A DNA stretch of 64,000 nucleotides from Schistosoma haematobium (GCF_000699445.3 NC_067196.1:59959364-60023363), one strand, 5' to 3'. Shown: positions 1 to 13,165, counted from the stretch's first letter. Notes: generated by a model not told the origin, from the sequence alone. Program-made: numbers and translations.

Positions 1-1374
1 ACAGAGTCTTCTCCAAATGTCCACTAACGCAGGTTAGATAAAAAAAATGGTCATTCAATGTGTTCCAGCACAATCCTGCACAGAACATGCAGGACATAAT
101 AAATGTAAACATCATAAAAATAAGGGTGCTTTTTGCCCCCAGTCCCCTCCCAACAACAATTAACGCCTAAATGGTGTGTGTAACTGGCGAAATCCCAAGT
201 ATAGCAAGCTTTTTATTCAGTCTAGAGTTACGCGTTTATATCTATATATTATGCAGATATTTTGTACATTCTGTGTTACTGATTTTGTATTTGAAACTTT
301 TTAATATTTTGTGGGCACTGTATTTTAAAACCTTGTTCACTTCCTATTTGTTTATGGTTCCTTTTGTCATTTTTTCGTTGTAAATAACACTTTAAGCATA
401 AAGAATCATTTGAGACTGTAATGATGGAATGTAATTACCATTAAAGGTACTCTGAGTACAATATATAATTAACACTCGAATGAAAATTAAATATACGAAA
501 CATTTAAGTCAATCGCCGCAGATTAATCTTTTACGGTATGGCCCATCTTTAGTTACAAATGTTTTGTTGTACTCCCCAAATCCGATAATTTGTTTGTTAT
601 CCGACAAATAGCTTGTTATTGTATATTGATTGAATGTGTTTTATATAAATAGTACTTTATTTGTTTGGTTGTGCTATACTCAGTTTAACAACGGTTTTAT
701 CTTATTTTGATTCTTCCAGATAGGTTTCGAACTTCAGTTCTCTAAAGCGAACATTTTTTCAGTCATGTAGTCATTTAATCAACACTGATTCTAGACTTCC
801 ATTAAGCCATCTATTACACCACATTAAGTAAAGTATCATCAAAGTGCTACAGAAGTTGTTCAATTTCTTACCTATAAACTTTGTTTTGTTTATTTTATCT
901 GACGTATCTATCTGCTACTTTGTCGATCATTTGTTTCCGACCTCATTCAAATATATCTCTTTCATTTTTTTTTTACACAATTTGACATCTTTTCTCTAAT
1001 CGTTTTATTGTAGTAAATGGACCAGTAATCACAGTGATTTATAAGTAGTATATGTGGTTATATATGAGGATAATCACATTTTTGGCACAAGTATTTTCTC
1101 ATGGTTTTATATTTGTATTTTGTATGGTTGTCTCCTTAAATTTTTCTTGTTTATCCGTAGTGTTTTTCAAGGATTTGCTTTGTGTATAAATACGTTATCA
1201 TTCATCCGTTTTTGTATATATTTGTGCCTTTCGCAAAATGTCAATCATTACTTTCATAGTACACTTCAAGAGCCATAAAAAGTCGGTTATCGTGTATATA
1301 CATACCGTAAATTGCTCATTTTTATGACTTCCAGTTACGTATAAACTAATATTTTTCACACTCTCCTATTTCAG
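1..1374. other. 5' edge: intron or upstream of phosphatase gene
   Basis: This AT-rich, stop-rich stretch precedes the first recognisable phosphatase exon. No DxDxT-type phosphatase exon and no other convincing exon was found on either strand. Because the exon at 1375 starts in phase 0 in the middle of the domain, this is most likely intron, with earlier exons lying left of the window. Confidence 0.5.
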
Positions 1375-2957
1375 TATGCTGATCCTGTTTGTGATTACAT
1401 TGATGCCTCGTCGTATTTTCGTCATCGCTTATTTCGCGAGGCATGTGTTGATCATCAGTGCAATTTAATTAAGGATTTGAGTCGTTTGGGAAGAGATGTG
1501 GAACAAATATGCATCGTTGACAATTCTCCCATATCATTTTTATTCCAGCCAAGTAATGCAGTACGTGTCATTTGACTGTTACTTTCAATTACTAGCAAAC
1601 TTATATTTTTTTAAAGAGCTTTTTTCATCTCATCTATACTCCTTATAAATATAGAATTAGTTCGTGTCATTATACACTACTGATATATGTTTTTATTTAG
1701 TTGCCATTTTACTCATCTACTTCTATTAAGCACTCAACTCAACTGTTAATCATCACCGGGTTATGAGTTGATAAAGAACATCTTTTTTCATTCTACATAG
1801 GTTTGTAATGTCAGTAGTTGTCACACAATAGCTTAGATATTCTCTTCGTACTTATACCTGTAGGTGTCAGTTGCCTGTTTATTACGTTACGATCGCGTTA
1901 GTCGTTCTATATTTTGAAAGTTCTTTGTTTGGTTGTTATTTATACATATGTCGTAAAGTTTTTTCTTTTCTGAATACTTATTTGAACACTGTATTTCAAG
2001 TTAGTGTACATAATAACTTATCCAAGTTAGTTGATTCAAGGAACGTCCATCTCAGCTGTCCTCGTTTCTGATTTTTACATCCCAGAAAACAGTTGTTTGT
2101 ACAGATCGATCTTTTGCTTAATGATTCATCAATCAGGAATGTTATGGGTTTGTTTGGTGATAGGATGGGTTGAATGTGGAATTTTAGGTAATGTCAAATC
2201 AATTTAGTAAGCTCTAAATTCTGATTGGGCAAGATTATTGAGACATGTGTTGACCATGAATTCGCCGAAAAATAGAGCTCCTTGCTGAACCAGTTTTTCT
2301 TTTCTTATGTCTCAATAGGTATGTTTTGATTATTGAAAGTTTTATTCTTTAAACAGATTTAAAATTCTGTTAAATATATGGTACTTTTTACTATCAATCG
2401 TAGAAAAATTAACATTAAATATATTAGCTATCCCTTTAAATCCCACAAGAATGTAATCTGGTAACTATGACAGACTCGTAAACTAGAATAAATTGTATAC
2501 ATTCTGTATGGGAAATGTTACTTACATACTGTGCAGACGTTCTTCAGTGAAGTAAATCTACCTCGAAAATAATGAATTAGTAATGTTGCATTTATTAGTG
2601 TGTATTCATCTTTATTTTTTATATTATTTCATCTTTCAGCTCCAAATCGTTTCATGGTTCGGTGATTTAGCTGATCAAGCTTTATGTGAGCTGATACCTT
2701 ATCTTACCGGTTTAGCTAGTGCACGCACAGTTGTTGATTATCTGAGAGAGTTCAGGCCGCCACAAAATGCAGCTGTTGCGCAACCAGCCACTCCTACATG
2801 GTTGTTACTATTTAATCATAGTCTTCCTGGTGACATGAACACTTTAGAAGATAGTGAAGGTGGAGAACTTGAAGATGACGATATTGCTGTGAATTATCAC
2901 GAAGAAGATGCTGTTCTGTCACCTCATTATTCTTTAAATCATAATCGGTTTTCTTAA
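1375..2957 (+). CDS. CTD small phosphatase (SCP/CTDSP family), C-terminal exons
   Basis: Proteins of this family remove phosphate from serines in the C-terminal domain of RNA polymerase II and from some other targets, using an aspartate nucleophile of the HAD fold. Two exons are visible: 1375-1560 (62 codons, phase 0 at both ends, preceded by TTTCAG and followed by GTACGT) and 2640-2957 (preceded by CTTTCAG, ending in TAA). The first reads YADPVCDYID, then RHRLFREACV, LSRLGRDVEQ and the IVDNSP loop typical of SCP phosphatases. The second begins with VSWFGDLADQ and CELIPYLTGL, matching the family C-terminus, then continues with about 60 residues of acidic, low-complexity tail longer than in vertebrate SCPs. 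The catalytic DxDxT motif must lie in exons left of the window, so the model is 5'-partial. The match is closer to CTDSP1/2/L than to CTDSPL2. The intron is 1,079 bp. Confidence 0.88.
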
Positions 2958-5589
2958 CCAGTTGTAACATCTGGCTACTTACACATTGATTTCAATTCAA
3001 GGCACTGGATTGGAAATTGTCAACGAGTTGTTTACAACTAAACGTACAATAGTACACATTTTCTTCTCCATCAAGAATTTTTCTTTGTTCCAAACGCTCA
3101 CAATTTATTACACATTACAGTTTATAATGCATATGCATTCCGTGATTTGAATGTGCATTATGAAAAAGGGCCTTTGCCTTTTTTACGTCTATTTTTTTAC
3201 GGCTGTGCAAAAATGTAGCTTTAATTATATATATCTGAAAACTTGTTAAACTTCACTAAAATTACTCTGTTAAACATCTCTATCTTCACTGTGAGTATTT
3301 TTTACTTTGATTACTTTATTTCGGAGTATGATATCACACTCACTGCCTTGTAAAGACTTTGCAGAAATTCTCATCATTTGTTTACTATACAACCACCTGT
3401 CTTGTTTTTATTTATTCTTTCTAAGTGAATTACCAGTCTGATAATAATGCTATGCAACTATCGTAAGCTTAATAGATAACATTTGTAATATATATATATA
3501 TAATCGGAATGTAAGTGTTTTCATTGCTCTTCCAATTAGTTTCGTTAATTGTTGTAGATTTACGTCAGTTCTGTTTGATTCAATTATGAGGTTCCACTCT
3601 TGACGATGTACTATGCAATTGATTCTCCTATAACATATTCTTTTCATTTTTTCTAAAAGTCTGGAAGAATGTGATTTTTTTCGTGGAACTCAGGTTTATT
3701 TGTTTTTGGTTGTATAAAAATGTTTTCATAAAATTGTTTCTTAGTTTCTCTCTTTAGTATGCTCTTCATTTGTCCTCTTTCACTGAGTTATTTACTCGCT
3801 CGTTTTTCATATTCACTCTCTATATCCACTTTAATCCTCATCTTTACTTTTATTCTCTACCGTAAAACCTACAGTTTTTGTCACTTGTTGCTCAATGTAT
3901 GCATCTATAATCAGTGTCTTCCTTCATTTTACTCCATTATTATAATCCGATTGTTTTTTTAGTGCCCCCTCTTTCTTCATTTACACATTTCTTCACCGAA
4001 GCGCCTTAAGTTCTTGCATAAATATTCTATATTCTATTGAATCTTCATGATATATTAACCTATTATTTAAATAGGTCATCTGTAGAGTAAACCCACTTCG
4101 TCCATACCCAGGTTTGGTTATTCCTAACTCCAAATAGTTTATTACCCATTCTTTTTTACATCACATAAGAATATATATATATATATATATAGTCTGTGTT
4201 CTGTCTTTATTCTTTTTTTATTTAAAGTATGTAAGCGTTTACTCCGATTGATTTGTCATAGTCTTTCAATATCGGACCTAAGTTTCCGATTGCAACTTGA
4301 TTTTTCAGAACATTTTAGGACAGTCAGCGATTTTTGTACTCAGAAGTCGTCATTGAATGATTATCCTGGTTTTTCTTCTACTATTGTTATCTTTTTCACT
4401 ATTTGGCTAAATTACTCGTCAGTTCTATCTGTTCTTAGCCTACAAGTTTGAAATATGTATTTGTGTGCTTGGTTATAAAATGATATGAGCTTATATACCT
4501 CAGTGTACTAGATTTGCTCAATATTTGTTCTGTATGAAACTTAATGTTGGATAGTATTTGAATTGTGTAATGTTTCTGGTTTATACCAGGTCATCTATAA
4601 ATATTCATTTGTGTTATTGTTGTCGTTCTTATTTTCCTGTTAATTAATAAATTAGGCAAATATTTCCCATTTCATAAATTTATTACTTTAGAACCAGCAT
4701 GTCTTTTTTTCCCTCAATATTTTATTTGTTTTTATTAGATAATAACTTTAAATATAAAAGTAAAAATATCAATGTCTTTTTTTAATAAAGAAAGGTGCTT
4801 GTTAATTTTAAAATTCAAGATTACTTCTAGGAAATAAAGTGCTATGGACTATCCCAATTCTATATGATGTTACATGGATTTAAACTTATTATCGTTAGCC
4901 ATTACGTTTAGTTCATAAATATGTGTCTACTAGGTCAAATTATATACATTATTTCCCTTAAGTGATCTACAAATTTCCTACATGATGTAACTAGTCTATT
5001 AACACCGGTCTAAAGTTATACATTTGTTTGTCAGATGATGCCGTTGTTAGGTTACAATCTAGAATAATAAATATATTTAATTGAAGACAATGAAGTTGGG
5101 AGGTGTATTCCATTCTTAATCAGAAGACAATTATTTTGCTTAAATATACACAAAACCTGTTCAAAATAAAGGAATGAAATAACCTAACATACTGGGAAAA
5201 GTTTTTAGCAGAGGTAGAAAAACGAAGAAGCACATAGTAGATTTTAATAAGGAAATGTTTAATCTAAGTAGTACAGAATAAATTACAAAATGCTATCCCC
5301 AGCAAGGTAATTCAGTATATCTGACTTTATCACCACCCTAACGGAAAACTCTGTTTTAAATGGCTAATTATTGTAGTCTTTCCAAATAAGTTGGGTTAAG
5401 TAGACACTCCTTTTTACAGGAGTTATTTGTATAGCAAACTGAATGTTACTAGTATACTTATTCACTAAATCCGTATCAAGCTTTTTATGGTGTATTAATT
5501 AAATCATTTAGTCAAGTTTCTATTGATTTAAAGTGTAAAAAACCGAAGTTTTGTGATGATTAGCATATATGCAATTCACCCAAATTTGA
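2958..5589. other. 3' flank and intergenic sequence
   Basis: The start probably includes the 3' UTR of the phosphatase gene. The rest is T-rich intergenic DNA with a short (AT)n run near 4171-4191. Small open frames here are low-complexity and have no recognisable domain. Confidence 0.5.
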
Positions 5590-6082
5590 CCGCCATTGAA
5601 GATCGGATAATGAATATGTAAGCCCACATAACTTATTCTAGCTTCAGGACAAGCCAGTCTATTAATTCTTCTTAAACCACGTTCTGACCTTGTCACTTAT
5701 TGGCTTATTTATTCTGACTGTTTAGATGAGCGTATGTGTATGACGTCTTATCCTACTCATCACATGTCTGTAGCTTATTTTTATCTAGCTATAAATATTG
5801 ATTAAATGGAGTTGGTTTACATGCCTTCTCTACTGCACACCATTTCGTTCTCTCTTCTTCGCTCCCTTCATCACGTCTCTCTGATTGTCTGTTCCGATCA
5901 ATGATTGTACAAAATATACGTATTCGAAATTCATTTTCGTATTTGACTTCTTAATTCCGTTATACACTCATTTGAGTTAAGTCAATGATTATATACGAGG
6001 GTAGTCAGGATATGTATATTTCAATAGCAATCAATCATCATAAGATCCAAATGGAGTCAAATCTCAGGCCACTAAAAATTAT
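5590..6082 (-). repeat. LTR-type dispersed repeat, copy 1
   Basis: The reverse complement aligns along its length with 11645-12098 and, in part, with 47083-47553. Shared stretches include the CTGACTCC-type start region, the block TAACGGAATTAA, and a block near the far end with TGGGCTTA. It is the most decayed of the three copies. No target duplication could be identified, so the ends are approximate. The family name is unknown; the best copy behaves as a solo LTR. Confidence 0.6.
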
Positions 6083-7574
6083 TTGAAGTCATTGGGTTAT
6101 TCATCCAGGTAGTTGTACTCAACTTGATTAGGCAGTTGTTTGATGAACTCAGAAGTAGAACAAATCTCGTAGTTGGTGTCAAGTTGTTTGTTTTGGTACT
6201 CTTGAGATAAACAAGATATTAACTAAAATATGTGAATCAGTTAACATTAGTTGGAAATGTGGTTAATGGTTAGAAACGATTGACAGGATGACCTTGACCT
6301 ATATTTCATACTAGTTGGCACTGACCAACTAGAATCTTATTTCAATTTACTAAGTATTTAGCAAGAAGTTTTTATTCCGAAATGAAATCCAACCTTGCTC
6401 AATCTATGATTGTTTACGGAATGTCCAACCATTTCTTGTAATTTGTACTAAAACATTTACCAAAAACCGATAGATTCAACCTGCTTATCATCAATAAAAT
6501 AATATTTTCGAGAAAATGACTATTTTTTGGTTAAGAAAAAAACCCAAATTCCCACTGGTAACGCTAATGAAAAATGTCTTGAGATTGTTTTGATAAATTT
6601 ATAATGTTAGTATGTTGGATATAATAGCTATTATTTTAACTAGTCTATTTTTCATTACCGAAGCTGTCTTACATATACTAACAATGATTTATTTTCATGA
6701 CTCGAGGCAAGGTGATATTTTGAAAATTCTGCACTATAACTGAACGTTCAGTAATAAACGTAAAACCTGGTACAAATTTCTACACCATACCAGCACAAAA
6801 AGATGAATAACACAGGAGTCAGAATAACATTATTACTCATGGAATAAAACAAAGCACGAGCAATATAATACGATAAATAGGAATATTGAGACTCAAGACG
6901 GTAGAAAAGATATCAAGTGGATCTATCAATGTTACCGCAACTGGTTTTAAACCATGTCATCAAAGGTCTCCATCTATTGACTTACAGAGGTTACAACGAA
7001 ACGTTGTTGATGAACAAACTGTTGAAATGAATGATTTGATAGAGCTGGTAACGTATTGACGGAACTAATCTCCGAATTCGAAGAGACTGGATTTTAGCCC
7101 CATTAGTCAGATAACAAAATATTCCAACTTAAAATGGCCACCATATAATGCATGATTATTGAGAGAGCACAAAAAGATATATGAAGTTTCGCTTATATCA
7201 ACATTCCTAACAAACAGTATTGTAATTTCAAAAGCTTCCAGACAAATTTTGTGCCCAATAACATGCTACAGCAGGATGATCCCTCAATTTCAAGAAAACT
7301 CGTTGCATTACATGTTATTATTGTCGAGTTTTCCTCCTGAAATTTGAACAGTTGATTCACTGTGTTACTATAATATGAATAAAATGCGTACACAGTGTGA
7401 AAGTTTGTAAATGGCTCAAATTTGAAATTCGGATTTCAAAGTAAGCATATAACATGCTTCGAATGCGCTCTTAGAAAGAGTGAAGTTTAACAAGTATAAA
7501 AGATCCTCAGTAATTCCTATTAATGGTCTTTATTCCTTCTAGCATAAAATTCGTTCACTCATTATAACCTATTG
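6083..7574. other. Intergenic, nothing recognised
   Basis: AT-rich sequence without a convincing exon, RNA gene or element end. Two overlapping short open frames on opposite strands near 7159-7393 have no domain features. Confidence 0.4.
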
Positions 7575-7705
7575 ATAGGGAGTTGAGTAAAAGGGTCCAC
7601 CATGTACAGAAGTGACCGAAGTATGTATAGGTAGATCATAGAATCCCAACTAACTGGTTGGATGGTATACTACCCTATAAGTGAGATCTGAATGTCCTTG
7701 ATCCT
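7575..7705 (+). repeat. Unclassified dispersed repeat, copy A
   Basis: About 120 bp beginning near GGGTCCACCATGTACAG are repeated in reverse complement at about 9455-9570, with close agreement over the blocks AGTATGTATAGGTAGATCAT and CCCTATAAGTGAGATCTGAA. Copy A carries an extra segment of about 15-20 bp beside a duplicated TTGGATGG-type stretch. It has no coding potential and was not assigned to a family. Confidence 0.6.
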
Positions 7706-8806
7706 ACTGTCTCAGTTGTAAGCTTCCTCTTTAAACTCGTAAATTACTGAGATATAATTTATCGAATAGTTGAAAATCACTTATATTTCAATAGCATGAG
7801 TGTTGGGACGACTTCCAAGAACTACAACGAAGCCTTCAAAGACTCTAGAAGACGCGAAGACTTCGATCCAATCAGAACGTAATGGAGCTTCCTGGAATAT
7901 CAACATGGCATGCCACTATTGGTTAGCAGTATAATATGACTCTTTGCGGATTGTCTGAATTATAATGTTGATTTAACAAACGCTAATATCTATAAATACT
8001 TATGCTTTTCTGTACATTTTGATTCTTGCCCAACAAGCACTTTCTCCAATCTTCTTCTGTCTTCCTATTTGCAACTTGGAGGAGTCTAGCGTTCGAATGC
8101 TTAAATTATACACGATATATTAAGAATCTAAGCTCTAGATATAACAATTAGTCCATTTATAAAATGATACATAGGTAATTTAGATTGACTTGATAAATTC
8201 AATTAGACTTTGTTAAAATTTCATCTCTATATAACTTAAAATAGTGATATATAAATGAAGAGTTATGCTTTTAATAAATTTTTTAGTTCTACTATCATAC
8301 ATCTAAATTAATCATACAAAATAATAGCTAAATTCAAGGCAATTATTTCTTTTAAGATCATTAGATTTGAATTATCAAGCTTTTATAGATAACATAACCA
8401 TGTTGATATTGTAATGACTAATTATCATTTTAGATATTTAATTAAGAATTCTTTATTGTAAAACTTGTGAAAAAATGCATTAAAAGTAAGATTCTCTTCT
8501 TCTAAATATTTAAAATCAATATTTATAAATCTATAAAATTCACCTCATCAATATCCTTTTAATTTTATTGATTATCTTGACCTAAATAAACACGTGATTC
8601 ATCATATACCAAAATTACTTTCATATACATAGATACAATGACTTGTTAACCTAGAAGTTGAAATATGATGTCGATTTTCATTTCACTGATCGGTTTTTTA
8701 TATTGTATCCATTTGATTTATATATATGAAGAAAGAGAGAGTGAGTGAGAGAAAATAATGAGAATATTGATCATCACTATATAGACACTATATGAAAATA
8801 GTCTTC

Positions 8807-8856
<50 letters not shown>

Positions 8857-9454
8857 TCCAATCAGACTAATGGTATTTAAGCTAACTAAATAATTAAGGT
8901 TATTGTTCATCACAAGTATACATTATTTTAAATGGTTAAAAAGTTTCTAGAATATTGAATTAGAACATTTCATTCCACGTTTATTTGCTTGTCAATTGAA
9001 GATAATTAATTCTTAATATGAATAGCATAACTTAAATATTATTTCTGGATTGAAATTGATTTTTTCTGAATTAATTTTAATTGTATTTGTCAAACTATAT
9101 CACATTTTAATATGAGCTATGAATTTCGGTTATTGATCTTGTTTTTATTTTATTTTTTTTAAATTTTTTTTCTCTCGATTTTTTTCTCTCCATTTGCTTA
9201 CTACGAATTTAGTCTTCATAAATTTCTTTCATTAATTAAAAGGATCATATAAAATAATGAGTAATGGACTATTAAATATTTATGTAAAACTTATTAGTTA
9301 ATATTTTTATAAAAATTAATACTTTATAAATAATAAAATTATACTAATTACTAATTTCTTTTGTAGTAAAATATAAACTTTATTGGCACTGAATAACTAT
9401 TTCATTCTAGTCAGAGATCTTTTCACAATTAATACCCGAAACCCTTCATTAAAC
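7706..9454. other. Intergenic, very AT-rich, with (AT)n
   Basis: No exon recognised. There is a GA-rich patch near 8728-8752 and an (AT)n microsatellite of about 42 bp at 8813-8854, followed by very AT-rich DNA. Confidence 0.5.
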
Positions 9455-9570
9455 AGAACCCAAGAACATTCAGATCTCACTTATAGGGCAGTATACCATC
9501 CATTCTATGATCTACCTATACATACTTCGATCACTTCTGTACATGGTGGAACCTTTTATTTAACAATAAA
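9455..9570 (-). repeat. Unclassified dispersed repeat, copy B
   Basis: Reverse-complement partner of 7575-7705. The two copies form an inverted pair about 1.9 kb apart. The short open frame spanning 9383-9613 is explained by this repeat and is not considered a gene. Confidence 0.6.
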
Positions 9571-9648
9571 ATCATTCATCTTCTCTAATCTTTCTACAAA
9601 TGATCATTGTTAAAAATGTTTCAATTGATGACGGTAAATTCGTTAGGT

Positions 9649-9874
9649 GATATTTTTCAGTTAGCGTTTTTTTAGTGAGTTAGTTTTCTACGGGATAGGA
9701 CCACTAACCCCATACTCAACCCTCCTCCTTTACCCGGGATTGGGACCGGCAGTAACTGTGGGAGAGCTACAGGAGAAAAGAGCTGGAAAGGATTGCCCTG
9801 GACAGGGTTGGATGGTGAGTGCTGGTGGGTGGCTTATGCTCCCCCACGAAGAGTAACAGGCGTAAGATATTTTT
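9649..9874 (+). mobile_element. Composite RTE (SR2-like) insertion: inverted 5' end joined to 3' end
   Basis: A single short insertion flanked by the 9-bp direct repeat GATATTTTT at 9649-9657 and 9866-9874. The left half (about 9665-9768) is the RTE 5' region in reverse orientation and matches 24255-24350. The right half (about 9769-9865) is the RTE 3' end in forward orientation, ending in the family terminus TAACAGGCGTAA and matching 24700-24785. The junction lies at a shared GAGCT-type microhomology. Most of the element is absent. The shared duplication suggests one integration event. Confidence 0.75.
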
Positions 9875-11640
9875 TACTGATTACTTCGGAAATTCTAATT
9901 TCTACTCGTTGAGATACTGAATATATATCGTTATTCTTTTCATATTCTACTCAATAATCGATTTATTTACAACTATCAATTCTAACCTTGGCAATGATGC
10001 AAATTATGAGTAGTTTTATTAATACAAGTAATCATCGGTTGGCTGAGTCTTATTTTATTCTGATTAAAAAATAATAATACCTAACGTCATTAGTAAAATT
10101 ACCCGGTAAGCTAAACAAAATGAATTCCCCTTATAGTAAACGGACTCTTCTTCAACTTAATTAATCTACCTAAACTATTAATCGACCTCCTGAACAAGAA
10201 GAACATTTCATAGATTATCAACAAGTTCAGTTTAAAATTCACTCAGAAGGGTGATTCTAGAAGTGCGTCTGGAAATAAAATATAAAATTAATCCAGACAT
10301 TTAACCGTCAGTTACATACGAGAAATTAAATGTTGACACATCACATACATATCACAGATTAATTTGAAAAGAAACGCTTTAACAGAACATAGCTCACTTA
10401 TCTAACCCCTCATTTCTATATAAACTAGCATAGTTAGTCTAGAATGAAACCCGAGAATTTCCATTGGACTGCTTAGTGTAACTTCCTTAGGAAGTTCGTT
10501 ACACATTATTTGTCAAAAGTTCTACAGAAGACCTGATTTTTTTCCAGTGAATTAATTTAAATCGTTAAATTCAAGGTAAATAGTAGCTTCATTCATAAAT
10601 TATGAGGGACTTCAAAGTCTCGTTTTAAACGAAGTAATTACAATACTAAAAACTATACGTATCACCTGATTAGTTCACAAAGTTGTTCTGTGATGTAAGA
10701 GGTAATTTTGGAATGATGTTCAATATTGTTGACCAGAATACGTTAGATAGTATTAGTGCTTAACGGACGAGTTTTAGAAAACACACAACTTCTTGATATA
10801 ATTATCATCAGTGTATATCACTGAATGGTATGCTTTCATTCCTTCACTATTTATTAAATATCACGTAGTATGGAGCAGCGTAGGTCCTCAGTTTTACGTC
10901 AACTTGCTTTCAATAAATCGTAAATCGAACAATTTATTGGCTTATCAATAGACTTTCCTATGATAGAAGAAATGTATCATCACGTAGAACTACTCAAGTT
11001 CTCATCTTAGTCAGATAGTTCATCCTATTTTTATTATTTTTTCTGTTTCTGTTGTAAAGCACACTAAATATTCGTTCATTATGTTATATAATTGACAAAA
11101 ACCATTTTCACAATTCAAACATAAACCACTTTATAAATTGTCAGTAGTGTATTACTAAATGGGTTACATTTTCACGAAATATCAATAATGAAGGTTCCTT
11201 GCTTTATAGTGTGTACTGCTTTAAAAAATGCATCCGTAGGATATATTTGGAATAAATGGTTCATTCACTGCCTTGCGTTGCTTCACTTTCTTAGTTTATC
11301 ATCTTTGGTTTTTTAAATACCCAAAACGTTCTTGTTAAAACATAAAATAAGAACGTTGTGTGCGTCTGTGGAGCCAAAGAATAATTGACTTCTTTCTCTC
11401 ATACGTTATACTAGCTGAAAAATTTTTGAAAAATAGGGTAAAACTGACTACATTCATCCAATTTCATGTGAATCAACGTTACCTGTCAGTAAGTTAATTT
11501 AACACTAGTAAAATTAAGAGGAAGTGACTGCTGTTTTGCTTGTTCTTAAATGACCTTTCACTGACACAAAATGAGAAGGATTTTCTCGACCATCATCCAA
11601 CCCTTATTCCTTTGAATACTATTCAGCTCTGTAACATATT
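9875..11640. other. Intergenic, nothing recognised
   Basis: No exon, RNA gene or repeat family was recognised in this AT-rich stretch. Confidence 0.4.
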
Positions 11641-11644
11641 GGTT

Positions 11645-12098
11645 TGTGGCGGCCCATTAATCTGACTCCAATTTAGAATGTACGAATGATTGTTATCGCT
11701 GATTCTCGTATATAATCGTCGACTTAAATCGCGTTATCCAATAACGGAATTAAATAAGTCGAATAACGAGAATTGACTTGAGAATACATATATTTCGTAC
11801 ATGAAGTGAATGAAGCACAGCAAAGCAAAATGACACGTATGGAAGATGGCTGGGAAACCAACTCCATTTTAATCAAGCGTTACTCAGTATTTATAGTCAG
11901 ACAAAAATAAACTACAAACATGTGGTGAGTCATGGGACATGAAGTGTACACACATATACGCTCATATATAAAAACAGTCAAGACTGATAAGTGAATAATT
12001 GACAAGGTCAAAACATGACTCAAGTAGAATGAATAAAATGGAATGTCCGAAAACTAGAATATAAGATATATGGGCTTAAAATAATGACTGACACTACA
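11645..12098 (+). repeat. Solo LTR with 4-bp target duplication (best copy of its family)
   Basis: A 454-bp unit starts with TGTGGCGG and ends with CACTACA, the TG...CA form of an LTR. It is flanked on both sides by GGTT (11641-11644 and 12099-12102), a 4-bp target duplication. No retroelement coding sequence lies beside it, so it reads as a solo LTR left after recombination. Related copies are at about 5590-6082 (reverse) and 47083-47553 (forward). The family was not identified. Confidence 0.72.
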
Positions 12099-12418
12099 GG
12101 TTCTTCTATTTGATCGTTACTATGACATTACTTCAATAGAGAAATCATTCAACACATGAAAAGTTGTCTATAAACTCAACTTCCAACTGAATAGTCTAAA
12201 GGCAACGCGATAGCCAAGAGATTAGGAAATCTTGGGCGTAATTCCAAGTTTAACTGTGGGTATGCACAGCTTAAGATTTTCCAACTAAAATGAAACATGC
12301 GTTCAATGATCCTGCATTTCTTACCATCTGATGCTAATCAATAATCCAAAAAGTATTTTCAAAATATTCAAACACAAACTAACCAAAATGCTAACAAGTA
12401 ACATTTGAAGGGTCGATA
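12099..12418. other. Spacer between two solo LTRs
   Basis: About 320 bp of AT-rich sequence. A stretch at about 12195-12255 looks faintly tRNA-like (a box A-like run followed by a weak box B), but not enough to call. Confidence 0.35.
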
Positions 12419-12422
12419 GTCT

Positions 12423-12831
12423 TGTAGTGACTCACATTTATCACGAGAACACGACTGGTTTAATAAAAACAATTATTATTATAACCAACTGTACCAGTGT
12501 TTGTTTTAATGTGCTTTTGTTTGACTGTGCTAATGACAGCTATGTTGTGCTTCCATTCTTATTCTTACACTTTGATTGTGACTTCGCACGATTTCGGTTA
12601 CGTTCTGTAACCAAGCTTGTATCCTGGCACGATCTCGGTATCCTTTCGATACCACGAGATCGCCAGCAAATATATATCTCGATTTGGTCCACTAATTGCC
12701 TTCTGGTATTTGGCTTCTCGTGGATCTTATGGATTTATTTGGTTACGTTCAACCTTCGCCATCTGATTTACTTGGCACGTGTTTCTCTGTAGCGGTGTTC
12801 ATAGTTATTCTCAACTCGACACCACGCTACA
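12423..12831 (+). repeat. Second solo LTR with 4-bp target duplication
   Basis: A 409-bp unit starts with TGTAGTGACTC and ends with ACGCTACA, giving TGTAG/CTACA terminal inverted repeats. It is flanked by GTCT on both sides (12419-12422 and 12832-12835). Its last 43 bp (12789-12831) form an imperfect palindrome. The 121-codon open frame inside it has no domain and is treated as chance. It does not resemble the 11645-12098 unit internally, so it is probably another LTR family. Confidence 0.68.
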
Positions 12832-13165
12832 GTCTTAGGGTTAAAATAGTGAGATAAGCAACACAAATTGTGTAACCAGATTCTATACGTATAACTAGCA
12901 GAAATATTATAAATCACACCAATCTTGAAGGTATAAAATAAGTTGATGATTTCAGAATTATTTTACAACCATTTAATAATCAAAGGCAATTGCTTAAGCC
13001 ACTCATGTATACATATCTGGCTAATTTCCTTTATTTCATTGGATGTACAAATGTATTCGATCAAGAATGATTAAATCAACTTCAACTGGAAAACAACATT
13101 ATCAGTTAGAACAAAAATGTATTATCCACTTAATACAATACAATGAGTCAGGTTAAAATGGATTC

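Noticed and set aside
1..1374. Search for the DxDxT exon of the phosphatase
   Set aside because: No matching exon found in any forward frame, so the catalytic exon is taken to be outside the window.
3759..3962. T-rich hydrophobic open frame downstream of the phosphatase
   Set aside because: Low-complexity composition in AT-rich flank, no splice support or domain.
12427..12792. 121-codon hydrophobic open frame
   Set aside because: It lies entirely inside a solo LTR bounded by a target duplication.
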